Below, piece after piece: positions 31,938 to 40,779 of a stretch of DNA of 52,890 nucleotides. Position numbers and translations under genes: made by a program. Source of the stretch: an uncultured Roseburia sp. Its GTDB lineage: Bacteria; Bacillota; Clostridia; Lachnospirales; Lachnospiraceae. Numbering within the stretch: position 1 is the stretch's first letter; every line of letters begins with the position of its first letter. The stretch lies in the NCBI GenBank assembly GCA_947652855.1, contig CANTEO010000010.1, forward strand, positions 1 to 52,890, read 5' to 3'. Below the pieces are notes generated by a model. The model saw only the letters and a program-made list of their open reading frames with translations, did not search any database and was not told the origin of the DNA.

Positions 31938-33914
31938 ATGAAACAACGTGGCATAGCATTTCTGTTATCTTTTTTGTGCGCATTCTCCATAGCGGGTCAG
32001 GGCGTCTTGGCGTATCCGTCAGATTACGCAGAGCCAGCGTATGTCAAAGAGGCGGCGCCGTCCGACGGGACGCTTGAGGATGCGCAGGCGCATTGGCAAG
32101 ATGGACGCGGCGCAGAGCCGGGCGCCTTGACGCCGGCTGACGCGGGGTATGAGGAAGATGCCTGGGATTTGCCGACAGGGCTTTTGACGCCGGAGTTTCG
32201 CGAGGTTACGTATGAGGAATTGCCGGAAGAGGCTTTGGACTCGACGCAAAAAAGCTCTGCGGTGTATTCCTGCGAATGGGACAAATATTCCACGAACTAT
32301 TATTATAATCAATTGTCCGCCAATGAGCAGGCGTTTTGGGATAAGCTGGATCAGGAGTGCAGGAGCTACTTATTGACCACAAAGAACGCGTTGCCCAAAA
32401 GGGACAGTCAGGGATATCTGTCATATCCGATGGGTATGATTTCTTTTGCGAACATCAGTAAGATGCAGGCACAGAACGTTTTGCTGATGTTTTTGTACTC
32501 GAACCCACAGTATTATTTTTTGGATATGGCATGGTACTGGGGAATTATGGGAGGCCAGTATTTTGGCATACAGCCGACCGTTCACCCGACGTTTGCGAGC
32601 GGCCAGGCCAGGAGCCGGGCGACGGCGCAGATTAAGGCGCTGACGGACGGATGGCTTGCGCAGATTAACGCTCAGCCGGATGTGCTGGCGAAGGAGCGGC
32701 TTGCGCACGACTTGATCTGTGAAAAAATGGAATATGACTATGACTTTATGAATGTATTTAATCAGGGCATTTACAGCGTGTTCTGCACAAACAGCACAGT
32801 GTGCGCGGGATATTCCCAGGCGATGCAGTTCTTAATGAATGGGGCTGGCATTGACTGCGCGGTCGTCACGAGCGCGGGCGATGAGAGTTTGGGGCTGATT
32901 GGGCATGAATGGAATATCATCCGTCTGAACAATGCCTGGTATTACGTGGATCTTACCTGGGATGACAATATTGCGGACGATAAGGGCGCAGTCAGCGCGT
33001 ATACCTATTTCAACAAGAGCATGCAGAACTATTTAAGTGAGGAGAATCTGATGAATGTGATGTCCCATACGACGGAGGGCATATGGGACGGATATCTGCC
33101 GCCGCTTGTCTATGATTCTGGGGCGACGGAGACGGATCCGGGAACCCTTCATGCGCAGCGCGGCTCCCTTACGCTTCCGGCGATCGCCGGATCCGGGAGC
33201 CGGGTGACGATTGCAGGGCCGGCCGGAGCCGTCATTTATTACACGACAAATGGGAGCGTCCCTTCCGTCGCGTCCACCAGGGCAAAAAAATATACAGGGC
33301 CGATTGCGCTGACGGGGACGACGACTGTGAAGGCCGTCGCGGTCTTAAACGGGTATCATGACAGCCAGGTGGCGGGCTTGACAGTGACGCCGCGCTATAC
33401 GGTCTCCTTCCATGCGAACGGAGGCTATATCGGGAGCAAAAGCGTAGGCGTAAGCACGAAGTCGGGACAGCCGTATAATACGGCGCTTGGCAGCCTGCCG
33501 ACTCCCAAACGGAAAGGCTATCTGTTTTTGGGGTGGTACAGCGCGAAGTCGGGCGGCTCGAAGATTCAGCCGACAAGCCGGATTGTCGCAGACGCGTCCT
33601 ATTATGCGCATTGGGCTAAGATTAACCCCAAAAAGGTGACGGTTTCCTCTGTCAAAAACAGCGCGTCAAGGACGGTTAAAGTGAAGATTAAGAAAGCGAA
33701 GAACGCCACTTCCTATCAGGTGCGCTATTCTACAAAGAAAAATATGGCTTCTGCCAAAAAACAGACGGCGGCGGCCAATAGCTGCACGATTAAGAAGCTG
33801 AAAAAGGGGAAGACGTATTACGTGCAGGCGCGTATGTGCCAAAGGGACTCTGCGACAGGGAAAGACAAATGCGGCCCATGGAGCAAGACGAAGACGGTAA
33901 AGGTCGTAAAATAA
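31938..33914 (+). CDS. Secreted transglutaminase-like protein with InlB-type repeat and fibronectin-like tail
   Basis: A 658-residue paralogue of the preceding protein, starting 14 bases after it behind AAGGAGGGG. The signal peptide is FLLSFLCAFSIAGQGVLA. The shared block YYYNQLSANEQAFWDKL matches YYNQFSVGQQQFWDDL of its neighbour. The catalytic triad is Cys in TVCAGYSQAM (~288), His in IGHEWNIIRL (~322) and Asp in YYVDLTWDDN (~337). A chitobiase-C-like domain (about 400-480), one Listeria-Bacteroides/InlB-type repeat (FHANGGYIGS...GYLFLGWYS, about 487-560) and a fibronectin-like module (565-658) complete it. The different C-terminus suggests a distinct attachment target. Confidence 0.82.
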   Translation: MKQRGIAFLLSFLCAFSIAGQGVLAYPSDYAEPAYVKEAAPSDGTLEDAQAHWQDGRGAEPGALTPADAGYEEDAWDLPTGLLTPEFREVTYEELPEEALDSTQKSSAVYSCEWDKYSTNYYYNQLSANEQAFWDKLDQECRSYLLTTKNALPKRDSQGYLSYPMGMISFANISKMQAQNVLLMFLYSNPQYYFLDMAWYWGIMGGQYFGIQPTVHPTFASGQARSRATAQIKALTDGWLAQINAQPDVLAKERLAHDLICEKMEYDYDFMNVFNQGIYSVFCTNSTVCAGYSQAMQFLMNGAGIDCAVVTSAGDESLGLIGHEWNIIRLNNAWYYVDLTWDDNIADDKGAVSAYTYFNKSMQNYLSEENLMNVMSHTTEGIWDGYLPPLVYDSGATETDPGTLHAQRGSLTLPAIAGSGSRVTIAGPAGAVIYYTTNGSVPSVASTRAKKYTGPIALTGTTTVKAVAVLNGYHDSQVAGLTVTPRYTVSFHANGGYIGSKSVGVSTKSGQPYNTALGSLPTPKRKGYLFLGWYSAKSGGSKIQPTSRIVADASYYAHWAKINPKKVTVSSVKNSASRTVKVKIKKAKNATSYQVRYSTKKNMASAKKQTAAANSCTIKKLKKGKTYYVQARMCQRDSATGKDKCGPWSKTKTVKVVK

Positions 33915-35690
33915 ATGGAGGCTGTGAAAGAAAAGAAGGAGGGGAGCCGGCGGCAGGCGGTCATTGCCGCCGCCGGCCTGCTAATCTTCCCGATTGTCCA
34001 TTTTTATCTGCTGGAGGCATATACGCACAACGGATTTGCAGAAATCAGGCCCTGGCCGCAGGTGTTTAACGTCCTGCTGTTTGAGCTGGCTGCTTTGATT
34101 TTGTATTTTTTCAGCGGAAGCGTCAGGTTTGCGCTTTGGACGGAAGGGATCCTTGCTATGGCGCTTGGCCTGGTAAACGCGTATGTCTATGCGTTCCGCT
34201 CTATGCCGCTTGTGCCATGGGATATTTTTTCGATTGGGACGGCGGCCTCCGTGGCGGGCAATTACAATTTCATGCCTACGCCGCGGATGGCCGTGGTTTT
34301 TGCGCTGTTTCTGGCCGTTTTTTTTGCGGAGGGATGGCTAAAGGCCGGCAAATTGAAATGGAAGGGATGGCAGAGGCTCCTGATGGCTTTGGCGCTTTGC
34401 CTTGGCTTAGGGATGTTTTCTGCCTCGCTGCAGCAGGAGGATTTTCAAAACCGTCATCTGATGTACAATAAGCTGTTCACCCCGGTCTATATGTGGCAGG
34501 TGAATGGGCTTGCGCTCACAATGGTGATGGAGATGCCGTATCTGGCGGTAGAGAAGCCTGCGGGGTATGAAAGAGGGCAGGCAAAAGAGGCGCTGGAGGA
34601 ATATGAGGCCAAAGGCGCGCCCGCGTCCGGTGAGCTTCCGAATCTTATCGTGGTGATGAATGAGGCGTTTTCTGACCTGTCGGTTCTTGGGGAGTATACG
34701 GCGAGCGAAAATGAGCTGCCGTTCTTTCGCAAGATGCTTGAAACAGGGAAAAACACCGTGTCGGGCTTTCTGAATGTCTCGGTCTGCGGCGGAAATACAG
34801 CCAATACCGAGTTTGAATTCCTGACTGGGAACACCATGGCGTTTCTGCCGCAGGGGAGCATCCCCTACCAGCAGTATGTCCATGAAGAAATTCCCGCCTT
34901 GCCCTCATACCTTCAGTCATTGGGCTATGAGACGTATGCGTCCCATCCGTTTCAGGCAGAAGGATGGGACAGGGATCAGGTGTATCCGCTGTTTGGCTTT
35001 TCGCATCTGGCATTTTTAAGGGACTTTACGGACAGGGAATACATCCGGGATTTTGTCAGCGATCAAAGCTGCGTCAGGCAGGCGATCCAGACGTATGAAA
35101 GCAAGGAGCCGGGCAAGCCGATGTTTCTGTTTCAGGTCACGATGCAAAACCATGGATCCTACGGTGAGGTGAGGGAGGATTTTACGCCGGACGTCACGGT
35201 GGAGAATGCGCCGTCGAATGCGCTGTCAACGTATCTGTCCTTATTGAAACGGACAGATGCGGCGCTCAAAGAGATGATTTCCTATTTTTCGAAGGAAGAG
35301 GAGCCTGTGGCAGTGGTCTTTTTCGGGGACCATCAGCCCAATGACGCCGTGGCTGAGCCGATTTTACGGCTGAACGGCATGAGCAGTCAGTCGCTGACGG
35401 AGGAGGAGACGCTTCTTCGCTATCAGGTTCCCTATCTGATTTGGGCGAATTATGACATAGAGACGAAACGGCATGAAAATTTGAGCGCGAATTATCTTGC
35501 GATTGAGGTTTTGGAGGCGGCTGGCATCCCCCTGTCTCCCTATCTGGCGTTTTTAAAGGAATTTAAAAAGAGCTATCCCATTTTGTCTTCTGTAAGGAGG
35601 GAGCGGTCTCCTGACGCGTCCATGGAGCTATTGGACTATCAGAAGCTGCAATATTATCAACTTTTTGATTGGCAACAGGATGAAAGGTAA
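33915..35690 (+). CDS. LTA-synthase-family membrane sulfatase (phosphoglycerol transferase-like)
   Basis: A 591-residue membrane enzyme with five predicted transmembrane helices in the first 190 residues (for example VFNVLLFELAALILYFF and MAVVFALFLAVFFAE), then an external sulfatase-fold domain. Metal/active-site features are VVMNEAFSDL (Glu), the nucleophile Thr in GGNTANTEFEFLTG and VVFFGDHQP (Asp-His). Related enzymes polymerise or transfer glycerol phosphate from phosphatidylglycerol. The ATG follows the previous stop without a gap and its ribosome site is weak, so it depends on coupling or starts slightly inside. With the YfhO-like gene beside it, it suggests lipoteichoic-acid-like polymer assembly. 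Confidence 0.86.
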   Translation: MEAVKEKKEGSRRQAVIAAAGLLIFPIVHFYLLEAYTHNGFAEIRPWPQVFNVLLFELAALILYFFSGSVRFALWTEGILAMALGLVNAYVYAFRSMPLVPWDIFSIGTAASVAGNYNFMPTPRMAVVFALFLAVFFAEGWLKAGKLKWKGWQRLLMALALCLGLGMFSASLQQEDFQNRHLMYNKLFTPVYMWQVNGLALTMVMEMPYLAVEKPAGYERGQAKEALEEYEAKGAPASGELPNLIVVMNEAFSDLSVLGEYTASENELPFFRKMLETGKNTVSGFLNVSVCGGNTANTEFEFLTGNTMAFLPQGSIPYQQYVHEEIPALPSYLQSLGYETYASHPFQAEGWDRDQVYPLFGFSHLAFLRDFTDREYIRDFVSDQSCVRQAIQTYESKEPGKPMFLFQVTMQNHGSYGEVREDFTPDVTVENAPSNALSTYLSLLKRTDAALKEMISYFSKEEEPVAVVFFGDHQPNDAVAEPILRLNGMSSQSLTEEETLLRYQVPYLIWANYDIETKRHENLSANYLAIEVLEAAGIPLSPYLAFLKEFKKSYPILSSVRRERSPDASMELLDYQKLQYYQLFDWQQDER

Positions 35691-35695
35691 TTGAC

Positions 35696-38272
35696 ATGAC
35701 ACGTTGGAAATGGAATTGGAAAACCTCACCGGGTTCATTTAACGCAAGGAAAGGCGATGGGATGCGCAGCTTCCCTACAGGCGCAGACAGGCGCGCATGG
35801 AAGATGTACCTATGCGCGTTTTTGCTCCCCATTGCGGCCGCTGCCGTAATCTGCATCCGAAACGGGGTGTATCCATTTGGGGAAAATTGCATCCTCCATA
35901 TTGATATGTACCATCAGTATGAGCCGTTTTTCACGGAATTTTTGGATAAGCTGCAGCATGGGGGAAGCCTTTCTTACTCCTTTCGGCTCGGCCTTGGCTC
36001 TGATTTTGCCGCGCTGTTCGCGTACTACTTGGCAAGCCCGCTCAATTGGCTTTTGGCGCTTTGCCCCGCGTCCCATGTCATTGAATTTATGACCGTGTTG
36101 GTGTTGCTTAAAATCGGCTTTTGCGGCCTGTCTTTTGCGGCCTATCTGTGGCAGAGCCGAAACGGGGGCCGTTTGCGTCCTGCTTTTGATGTTAGCGGAA
36201 TCGTGTTTGCGTCCTGCTACGCGCTTTCCGGGTATATGGCGGCGTATAGCTGGAACATTATGTGGCTGGACTGCCTGGCGCTTGCCCCGCTGGCGGTTCT
36301 TGGCCTGCATTATCTGGTGAGGGAGGGAAGGTGCAGGCTGTACTGCGTCAGCCTGGCGCTTGCCGTCCTTTCCAATTATTATATTGCGTTTCTGCTCTGC
36401 GTGTTCTTGGCGTTTTATTTTGTGATCCTTCTGTTGGAAGAGGCGCAGGGCAAAAAAAAGACGGCGGCCAGCATAGGAAGGTTTGCCCTGTATTCCCTTC
36501 TGGGCGGCGGGATGGGCTGCGTTTTGATGCTGCCTGAGGCGATTATTTTAGGCTATAGCGGCTCTTCTGGCATTCATTTTCCCAAAACGGCGGAATGGTA
36601 TTTTGACCTGGCCTCCATGTTGGCGAGGCATTGCTTTCATGTGGAGGTGTATACAGGCCGCGACCACTGGCCCAATCTGTACTGCGGGGCCGCTGCGCTG
36701 CTTTTGGCCGCGCTGTATTTGATGAACCGTAAGATTTCCCGAAAGAAAAAGCTTTTGCGCGTGGCGCTCATCCTGCTGTTCTGGGCGGCTTTTTCCAATA
36801 ATATGCTGGATTTTCTCTGGCATGGCTTTCATTTTCCGGACAGCCTGCCGGGAAGGCAGTCGTTTTTATATATCTTTCTGCTCCTTTCCATGGCGTATGA
36901 GGCGTACAAGGCTTTGGAGGGGAATTCGTTCTGGCATGTGGTCGCCGCAGGGGCGTCTTTGTATCTGTTTTTGTTTGCGGCGTTTTATTTTGCGGAATCC
37001 GGCTTAACGACCGGAAGGTCGCTTGCGGTGACGGCCGCCCTGATTTTGGGCTATGGCTTAATTTTGCTGCTGTTTCAGACAGGGGACCGGAAATTCCGGC
37101 TTTGGGCTGGAAGGCTGTTTTTAACGCTTGCGGCGTTTGAAGTCATCGTGAATTTTTCCCTGACAGGCATGTCGGTGACGAGCCGCGTCAGCTATACGAA
37201 GAACTGGGATTCGGTGAAGGGGCTTTTGGAAGAGGTGGAGGAGCGGGAGGACGCGCCGTTCTACCGGGTAGAGGAGATGGAGCGCCTTACCAAAAATGAC
37301 GCGGCGATTTATGGCTACCGCTCGTCCACGATCTTTTCGTCTCTGATGAACATAAACGTCAGCCGCTTTCTGCGTGACCTGGGCATGGAGGGCGGCAAGA
37401 ATTTTTACAGCTACAGCGGCGCGACGCCGCTTGTTTCCGCGATGCTTAGCGTAAAATACCTGATTTCAAAAAGCCCCTATGAGGAAAGCCCCCTGCGGAA
37501 GCTGGTCGCGGGGGACGGAGAGAACTATATCTATGAAAACCTGCATACGCTTCCCCTAGGGTTTATGGTGGACGCGATGTTTGAGGCGGACTGGAATCTG
37601 AAAAAAGGAGAGAAGATCTGGAATATAAACCGTATGGCAAGGGCGCTTGGGGCCAAGGCGGATTTGCTTTTGCCAGCGCAAGACGCAGTCGAGGCGGAAG
37701 ATGAGAAGACGACGGTTCGGGTGGAGGAGGACGGCTATTTCTATGCGTCCTATACGGACACTTCCGTCACGAACCTCACTGTGACGAATGGGAGGAGGAC
37801 GCGTAAGTTCACAAAATGCGACCATGGCTATCTGCTGGATTTGGGCTGGTGCCGGGCAGGGGACGAGGTGGAGCTTACGAATACATCCGGCGTCTCGGAA
37901 TTTCAGGTTCGCCCATACCGCCTTAATTTTGAGGCGTTAGAGACTGCGTATGAAGCCCTAAGCGAACAGACGCTTCAGCTTGACTTCTTTTCTGATGACG
38001 AGATACGGGGCAGGATCGCAGTCAAAAAGCCTGGGAACCTGATTCTTTCCATTCCAAAAGAAGAAGGGTGGAGCATTTATGTGGATGGGGAAGAAACGGA
38101 AGGGGGCGTCTTTATGGACAGCTTCATTGAAATTCCCCTGATTTCGGGAGAGCATCAGATTGCCTTGCGTTATCATACGCCCGGCCTTAAGGCGGGGGCT
38201 GCGGTCAGCCTTTGCTGCCTGGCTGTGTTTGTGTTTTTATGCGCGCTTAACGCGAGGAAGGGAAGAGAGTAG
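35696..38272 (+). CDS. YfhO-family multi-pass membrane protein
   Basis: An 858-residue protein with a dozen or so hydrophobic helices and the YfhO signature at the first loop: GENCILHIDMYHQYEPFF, followed by the GGSLSYSFRLGLGSDFA segment, and later MFLP-like LLSMAYEAYKALE. It belongs to the GT-C-like YfhO family; Bacillus YfhO is needed for sugar modification of lipoteichoic acid. The C-terminal 250 residues are external beta-rich sequence. The first ATG is 35696; an ATG at 35762 (MRSFPTG) has a better AAGGAAAGG site and may be the real start. It lies 5 bases after the LtaS-family gene and ends at a terminator. Confidence 0.85.
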   Translation: MTRWKWNWKTSPGSFNARKGDGMRSFPTGADRRAWKMYLCAFLLPIAAAAVICIRNGVYPFGENCILHIDMYHQYEPFFTEFLDKLQHGGSLSYSFRLGLGSDFAALFAYYLASPLNWLLALCPASHVIEFMTVLVLLKIGFCGLSFAAYLWQSRNGGRLRPAFDVSGIVFASCYALSGYMAAYSWNIMWLDCLALAPLAVLGLHYLVREGRCRLYCVSLALAVLSNYYIAFLLCVFLAFYFVILLLEEAQGKKKTAASIGRFALYSLLGGGMGCVLMLPEAIILGYSGSSGIHFPKTAEWYFDLASMLARHCFHVEVYTGRDHWPNLYCGAAALLLAALYLMNRKISRKKKLLRVALILLFWAAFSNNMLDFLWHGFHFPDSLPGRQSFLYIFLLLSMAYEAYKALEGNSFWHVVAAGASLYLFLFAAFYFAESGLTTGRSLAVTAALILGYGLILLLFQTGDRKFRLWAGRLFLTLAAFEVIVNFSLTGMSVTSRVSYTKNWDSVKGLLEEVEEREDAPFYRVEEMERLTKNDAAIYGYRSSTIFSSLMNINVSRFLRDLGMEGGKNFYSYSGATPLVSAMLSVKYLISKSPYEESPLRKLVAGDGENYIYENLHTLPLGFMVDAMFEADWNLKKGEKIWNINRMARALGAKADLLLPAQDAVEAEDEKTTVRVEEDGYFYASYTDTSVTNLTVTNGRRTRKFTKCDHGYLLDLGWCRAGDEVELTNTSGVSEFQVRPYRLNFEALETAYEALSEQTLQLDFFSDDEIRGRIAVKKPGNLILSIPKEEGWSIYVDGEETEGGVFMDSFIEIPLISGEHQIALRYHTPGLKAGAAVSLCCLAVFVFLCALNARKGRE

Positions 38273-38292
38273 CCTTTAAAGAAGGACAGAGA

Positions 38293-38341
38293 ATCCTGGC
38301 TGTGGGAGGCCGTTTCTGCCGCCCATGGCCGGGATTTTTTT
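38293..38341 (+). terminator. Intrinsic terminator after the YfhO-family gene
   Basis: ATCCTGGCTGTGGG pairs with CCCATGGCCGGGAT (14 bp with G-U pairs) around a 21-base loop, followed by seven T. It separates the surface-protein unit from the polysaccharide locus. Confidence 0.85.
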
Positions 38342-38380
38342 AAGCTATATTTTTCCTTTGGGAGTTTATGTATAAAACAT

Positions 38381-38409
38381 TTGACAAAAATGGTTTCAAA
38401 ATCTATAAT
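38381..38409 (+). promoter_or_regulatory. Consensus promoter of the polysaccharide locus
   Basis: A perfect TTGACA (38381-38386) and a perfect TATAAT (38404-38409) stand 17 bases apart, about 65 bases before the first glycosyltransferase gene. No further strong promoter or terminator was seen in the next 13.6 kb, so the locus may be one long transcript. Confidence 0.88.
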
Positions 38410-38473
38410 AAGTGATATTAAATCGTTCCGAAAATAATCAAAATTCTAAAAAGTTTTTAATAGAGAGAAACCA

Positions 38474-39667
38474 ATGGAAAAAGTGCTGATGCTTGCGACG
38501 ACAGCGGCGATGATTGAACAGTTTAATAAGAGAAATATAGAATTGCTGAATGAAATGGGCTATTTGGTCGATGTCGCCGGGAATTTCAAGGAGGGAAACC
38601 CTATCTCCGCAAAGCGCGTCAGGGACTTTGAGAAATGGGTGCGGGAGCGGGGCGGAGCCTGCCATGACGTCCCTATGGTTCGGAATCCGATGGCGCTTAG
38701 GCAGAACCGAAAGGCGTATCAAATGATTGTGGGGCTGCTTCAGCGAGAGAGCTATGCGTTTATCCATGTCCATACTCCAATCGGCGGCGTTTTGGGCAGG
38801 GTAGCGGCGCACAGGGCCGGCGTTGCCGTCATTTACACAGCGCATGGGTTTCATTTTTATAAAGGGGCGCCGATCAGGAACTGGCTTTTGTATTACACGG
38901 TGGAGTGGCTCTGCTCCTGGTGGACGGACGTGTTGATTACGATCAACCGGGAGGATTATGACAGGGCAAAAAGGCGCCTGCATACGAAAAGGGTGGAATA
39001 TGTGCCGGGCGTAGGGATTGACTCGAAGGCAATCGCAGGCTTAACGGTCAATCGGGAAGAAAGGCGGCGCGTATGGAACATCCCGGAGCGAGCGGTCGTG
39101 GCGCTGTCCGTTGGCGAGCTGAATCAGAATAAAAACCATGCGCTGGCCATTCAGGCGATTGGGCAGATAAAGGGCGAGGAAATCCATTATGTGGTCTGCG
39201 GGCAGGGCGAGGAAAGACGAAAGCTGGAGCGGCTGGCAAAAAAGCTTCATCTGGGGGATCGGGTGCATCTTTTAGGGTTTTGTGAGGATGCCTTAGAGAT
39301 TTTAAGATGCAGCGACATTTTTGTCTTTCCCTCAAAGCGGGAGGGGCTGTCCGTAGCCCTTTTGGAGGCGATGGCGAGCGGCTTGCCGGCCGTCTGCTTC
39401 TCCATCCGTGGAAATGTGGACTTGATAGAGGAGGGCAGGGGCGGTTATTTGGCTCCGGCCGGCGACAGAGAGGCCTTTGCGTCTGGGATTGAGCGGCTGG
39501 CCTTATCGGCAAAGCTTAGGGAACAGATGGGCAGATATAACCAAAAGAAGGCGAAGCGGTTTGACTGCTTGGAAATTACTGAAAGAATGAGGGAGATCTA
39601 TCAAGGGGCGGCTAGGGGAGCGCAAAGGCGGGAGGACGCCTGTTTATGGAATGACTGTGGAAAGTGA
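38474..39667 (+). CDS. Family 4 glycosyltransferase (EpsD/CapM-like)
   Basis: A 397-residue GT-B fold transferase. The N-terminus carries the pattern MLATTAAMIEQFNKRNIELL and YTAHGFHFYKGAP, typical of EpsD-like enzymes that add the second or third sugar of exopolysaccharide repeat units. The nucleotide-sugar site has the E-x7-E motif in KREGLSVALLEAMASGLP near residue 293. It probably acts at the inner membrane face on lipid-linked sugar. The ribosome site is weak (GAGAGAAA). It is the first gene of the locus; no priming undecaprenyl-phosphate transferase precedes it. Confidence 0.88.
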   Translation: MEKVLMLATTAAMIEQFNKRNIELLNEMGYLVDVAGNFKEGNPISAKRVRDFEKWVRERGGACHDVPMVRNPMALRQNRKAYQMIVGLLQRESYAFIHVHTPIGGVLGRVAAHRAGVAVIYTAHGFHFYKGAPIRNWLLYYTVEWLCSWWTDVLITINREDYDRAKRRLHTKRVEYVPGVGIDSKAIAGLTVNREERRRVWNIPERAVVALSVGELNQNKNHALAIQAIGQIKGEEIHYVVCGQGEERRKLERLAKKLHLGDRVHLLGFCEDALEILRCSDIFVFPSKREGLSVALLEAMASGLPAVCFSIRGNVDLIEEGRGGYLAPAGDREAFASGIERLALSAKLREQMGRYNQKKAKRFDCLEITERMREIYQGAARGAQRREDACLWNDCGK

Positions 39668-39702
39668 ACTTGATTGGGGAACAATGATGGAAGAGAAAGA
39701 GC

Positions 39703-40764
39703 ATGGATAAAAAACGTAGGATATTCAGCACGACAGGATGTTATGGGACAGGCTCAAGCGCAGTCACCGATTTTATAAAGGAGTTTGAGGAGATTGACTG
39801 CAAAAGCGATTATGAAATCCGTTTCATTCATGATCCTGACGGAATCTCTGATTTGGAATACAATCTGGTTGAAAATCCGAATCGGCATAATACGAGCCAT
39901 AGCTTAAAGCGCTTTATAAAAAATATGCGTAATTTAGATCATATCTGGTTTATCAGACGATATAGAAAACGGTTTGGCGATGCTTTTTTAAAGGCAGTGG
40001 ATGAATATGTCCAAGACCTGGCGCTGTGTGAATATAAGTCGGCCTGGCATTTTGACGTTTATGAAAGAGGAAAACTGTATTATATAGCGTCGCGCATAAG
40101 CTCTCATTTGGCCTATGCGTTGAACCGTTTTTTTGGTTTGCCTGTGCCGTATTCGGTTTTGCTGCAAAAGGAGAAGGCATATCTGTGCGTCACGGAGGAA
40201 GAGCAATTTTTAGAGGCCACCCGGAAATTTACCAGTCGATTTATTCAAATGATCTGTGCGCCTGACAAGCAGTCGATTTTTTTGGATCAGTTGGTGCCGC
40301 CTTCTAATTTCAGAAGGTATGCCCGTTATTTTGAGGATTTGCGGGCCGTGCTTGTGGAGCGTGACCCAAGGGATATTTATTTGTTGGAAAAGCTTGTCTG
40401 GAGAGGCAGCGTCGCGCCGACGGAGCGCGTGGAGGATTTTTGCGCATGGTATCGGTGGACGAGGAGGCTGTACGAAAAAGAAGCCCTTCCAGAATGCGTG
40501 TTGGCTGTGCGGTTTGAGGATTTGGTTTATCGGTATGAAGAGACAGCAGAAAAAATTATGTCGTTTTTTGGACTGGAGCCAGCAATGCATGTTGCGCCGA
40601 AAAAATACTTTAATCCAGACGTGTCTATAGGGAACACCCAGTTATGGAACCAATTTTTGAAGGAACAGGACAATGTGGATTACATTGAAAAAGAATTGCA
40701 AGAGTATTGCTATCCGTTTCCCAAAATAAATCAGGATACGTTGAAAAAAAGGGGAATTTTTTAA
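39703..40764 (+). CDS. Sulfotransferase-like protein
   Basis: A 353-residue cytoplasmic protein. Near the N-terminus FSTTGCYGTGSSAVTDFI forms a P-loop-like 5'-phosphosulfate-binding motif, and later VERDPRDIYL resembles the 3'-phosphate-binding (PAPS) motif of the sulfotransferase family; VRFEDLVYRYEETAEKI is also characteristic. It would move sulfate from PAPS to a sugar of the polymer. A kinase-like P-loop enzyme is an alternative. It lies between two glycosyltransferases. PAPS-synthesis genes are not in the window. Confidence 0.7.
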   Translation: MDKKRRIFSTTGCYGTGSSAVTDFIKEFEEIDCKSDYEIRFIHDPDGISDLEYNLVENPNRHNTSHSLKRFIKNMRNLDHIWFIRRYRKRFGDAFLKAVDEYVQDLALCEYKSAWHFDVYERGKLYYIASRISSHLAYALNRFFGLPVPYSVLLQKEKAYLCVTEEEQFLEATRKFTSRFIQMICAPDKQSIFLDQLVPPSNFRRYARYFEDLRAVLVERDPRDIYLLEKLVWRGSVAPTERVEDFCAWYRWTRRLYEKEALPECVLAVRFEDLVYRYEETAEKIMSFFGLEPAMHVAPKKYFNPDVSIGNTQLWNQFLKEQDNVDYIEKELQEYCYPFPKINQDTLKKRGIF

Positions 40765-40779
40765 TATTTAGGCAGAGGA

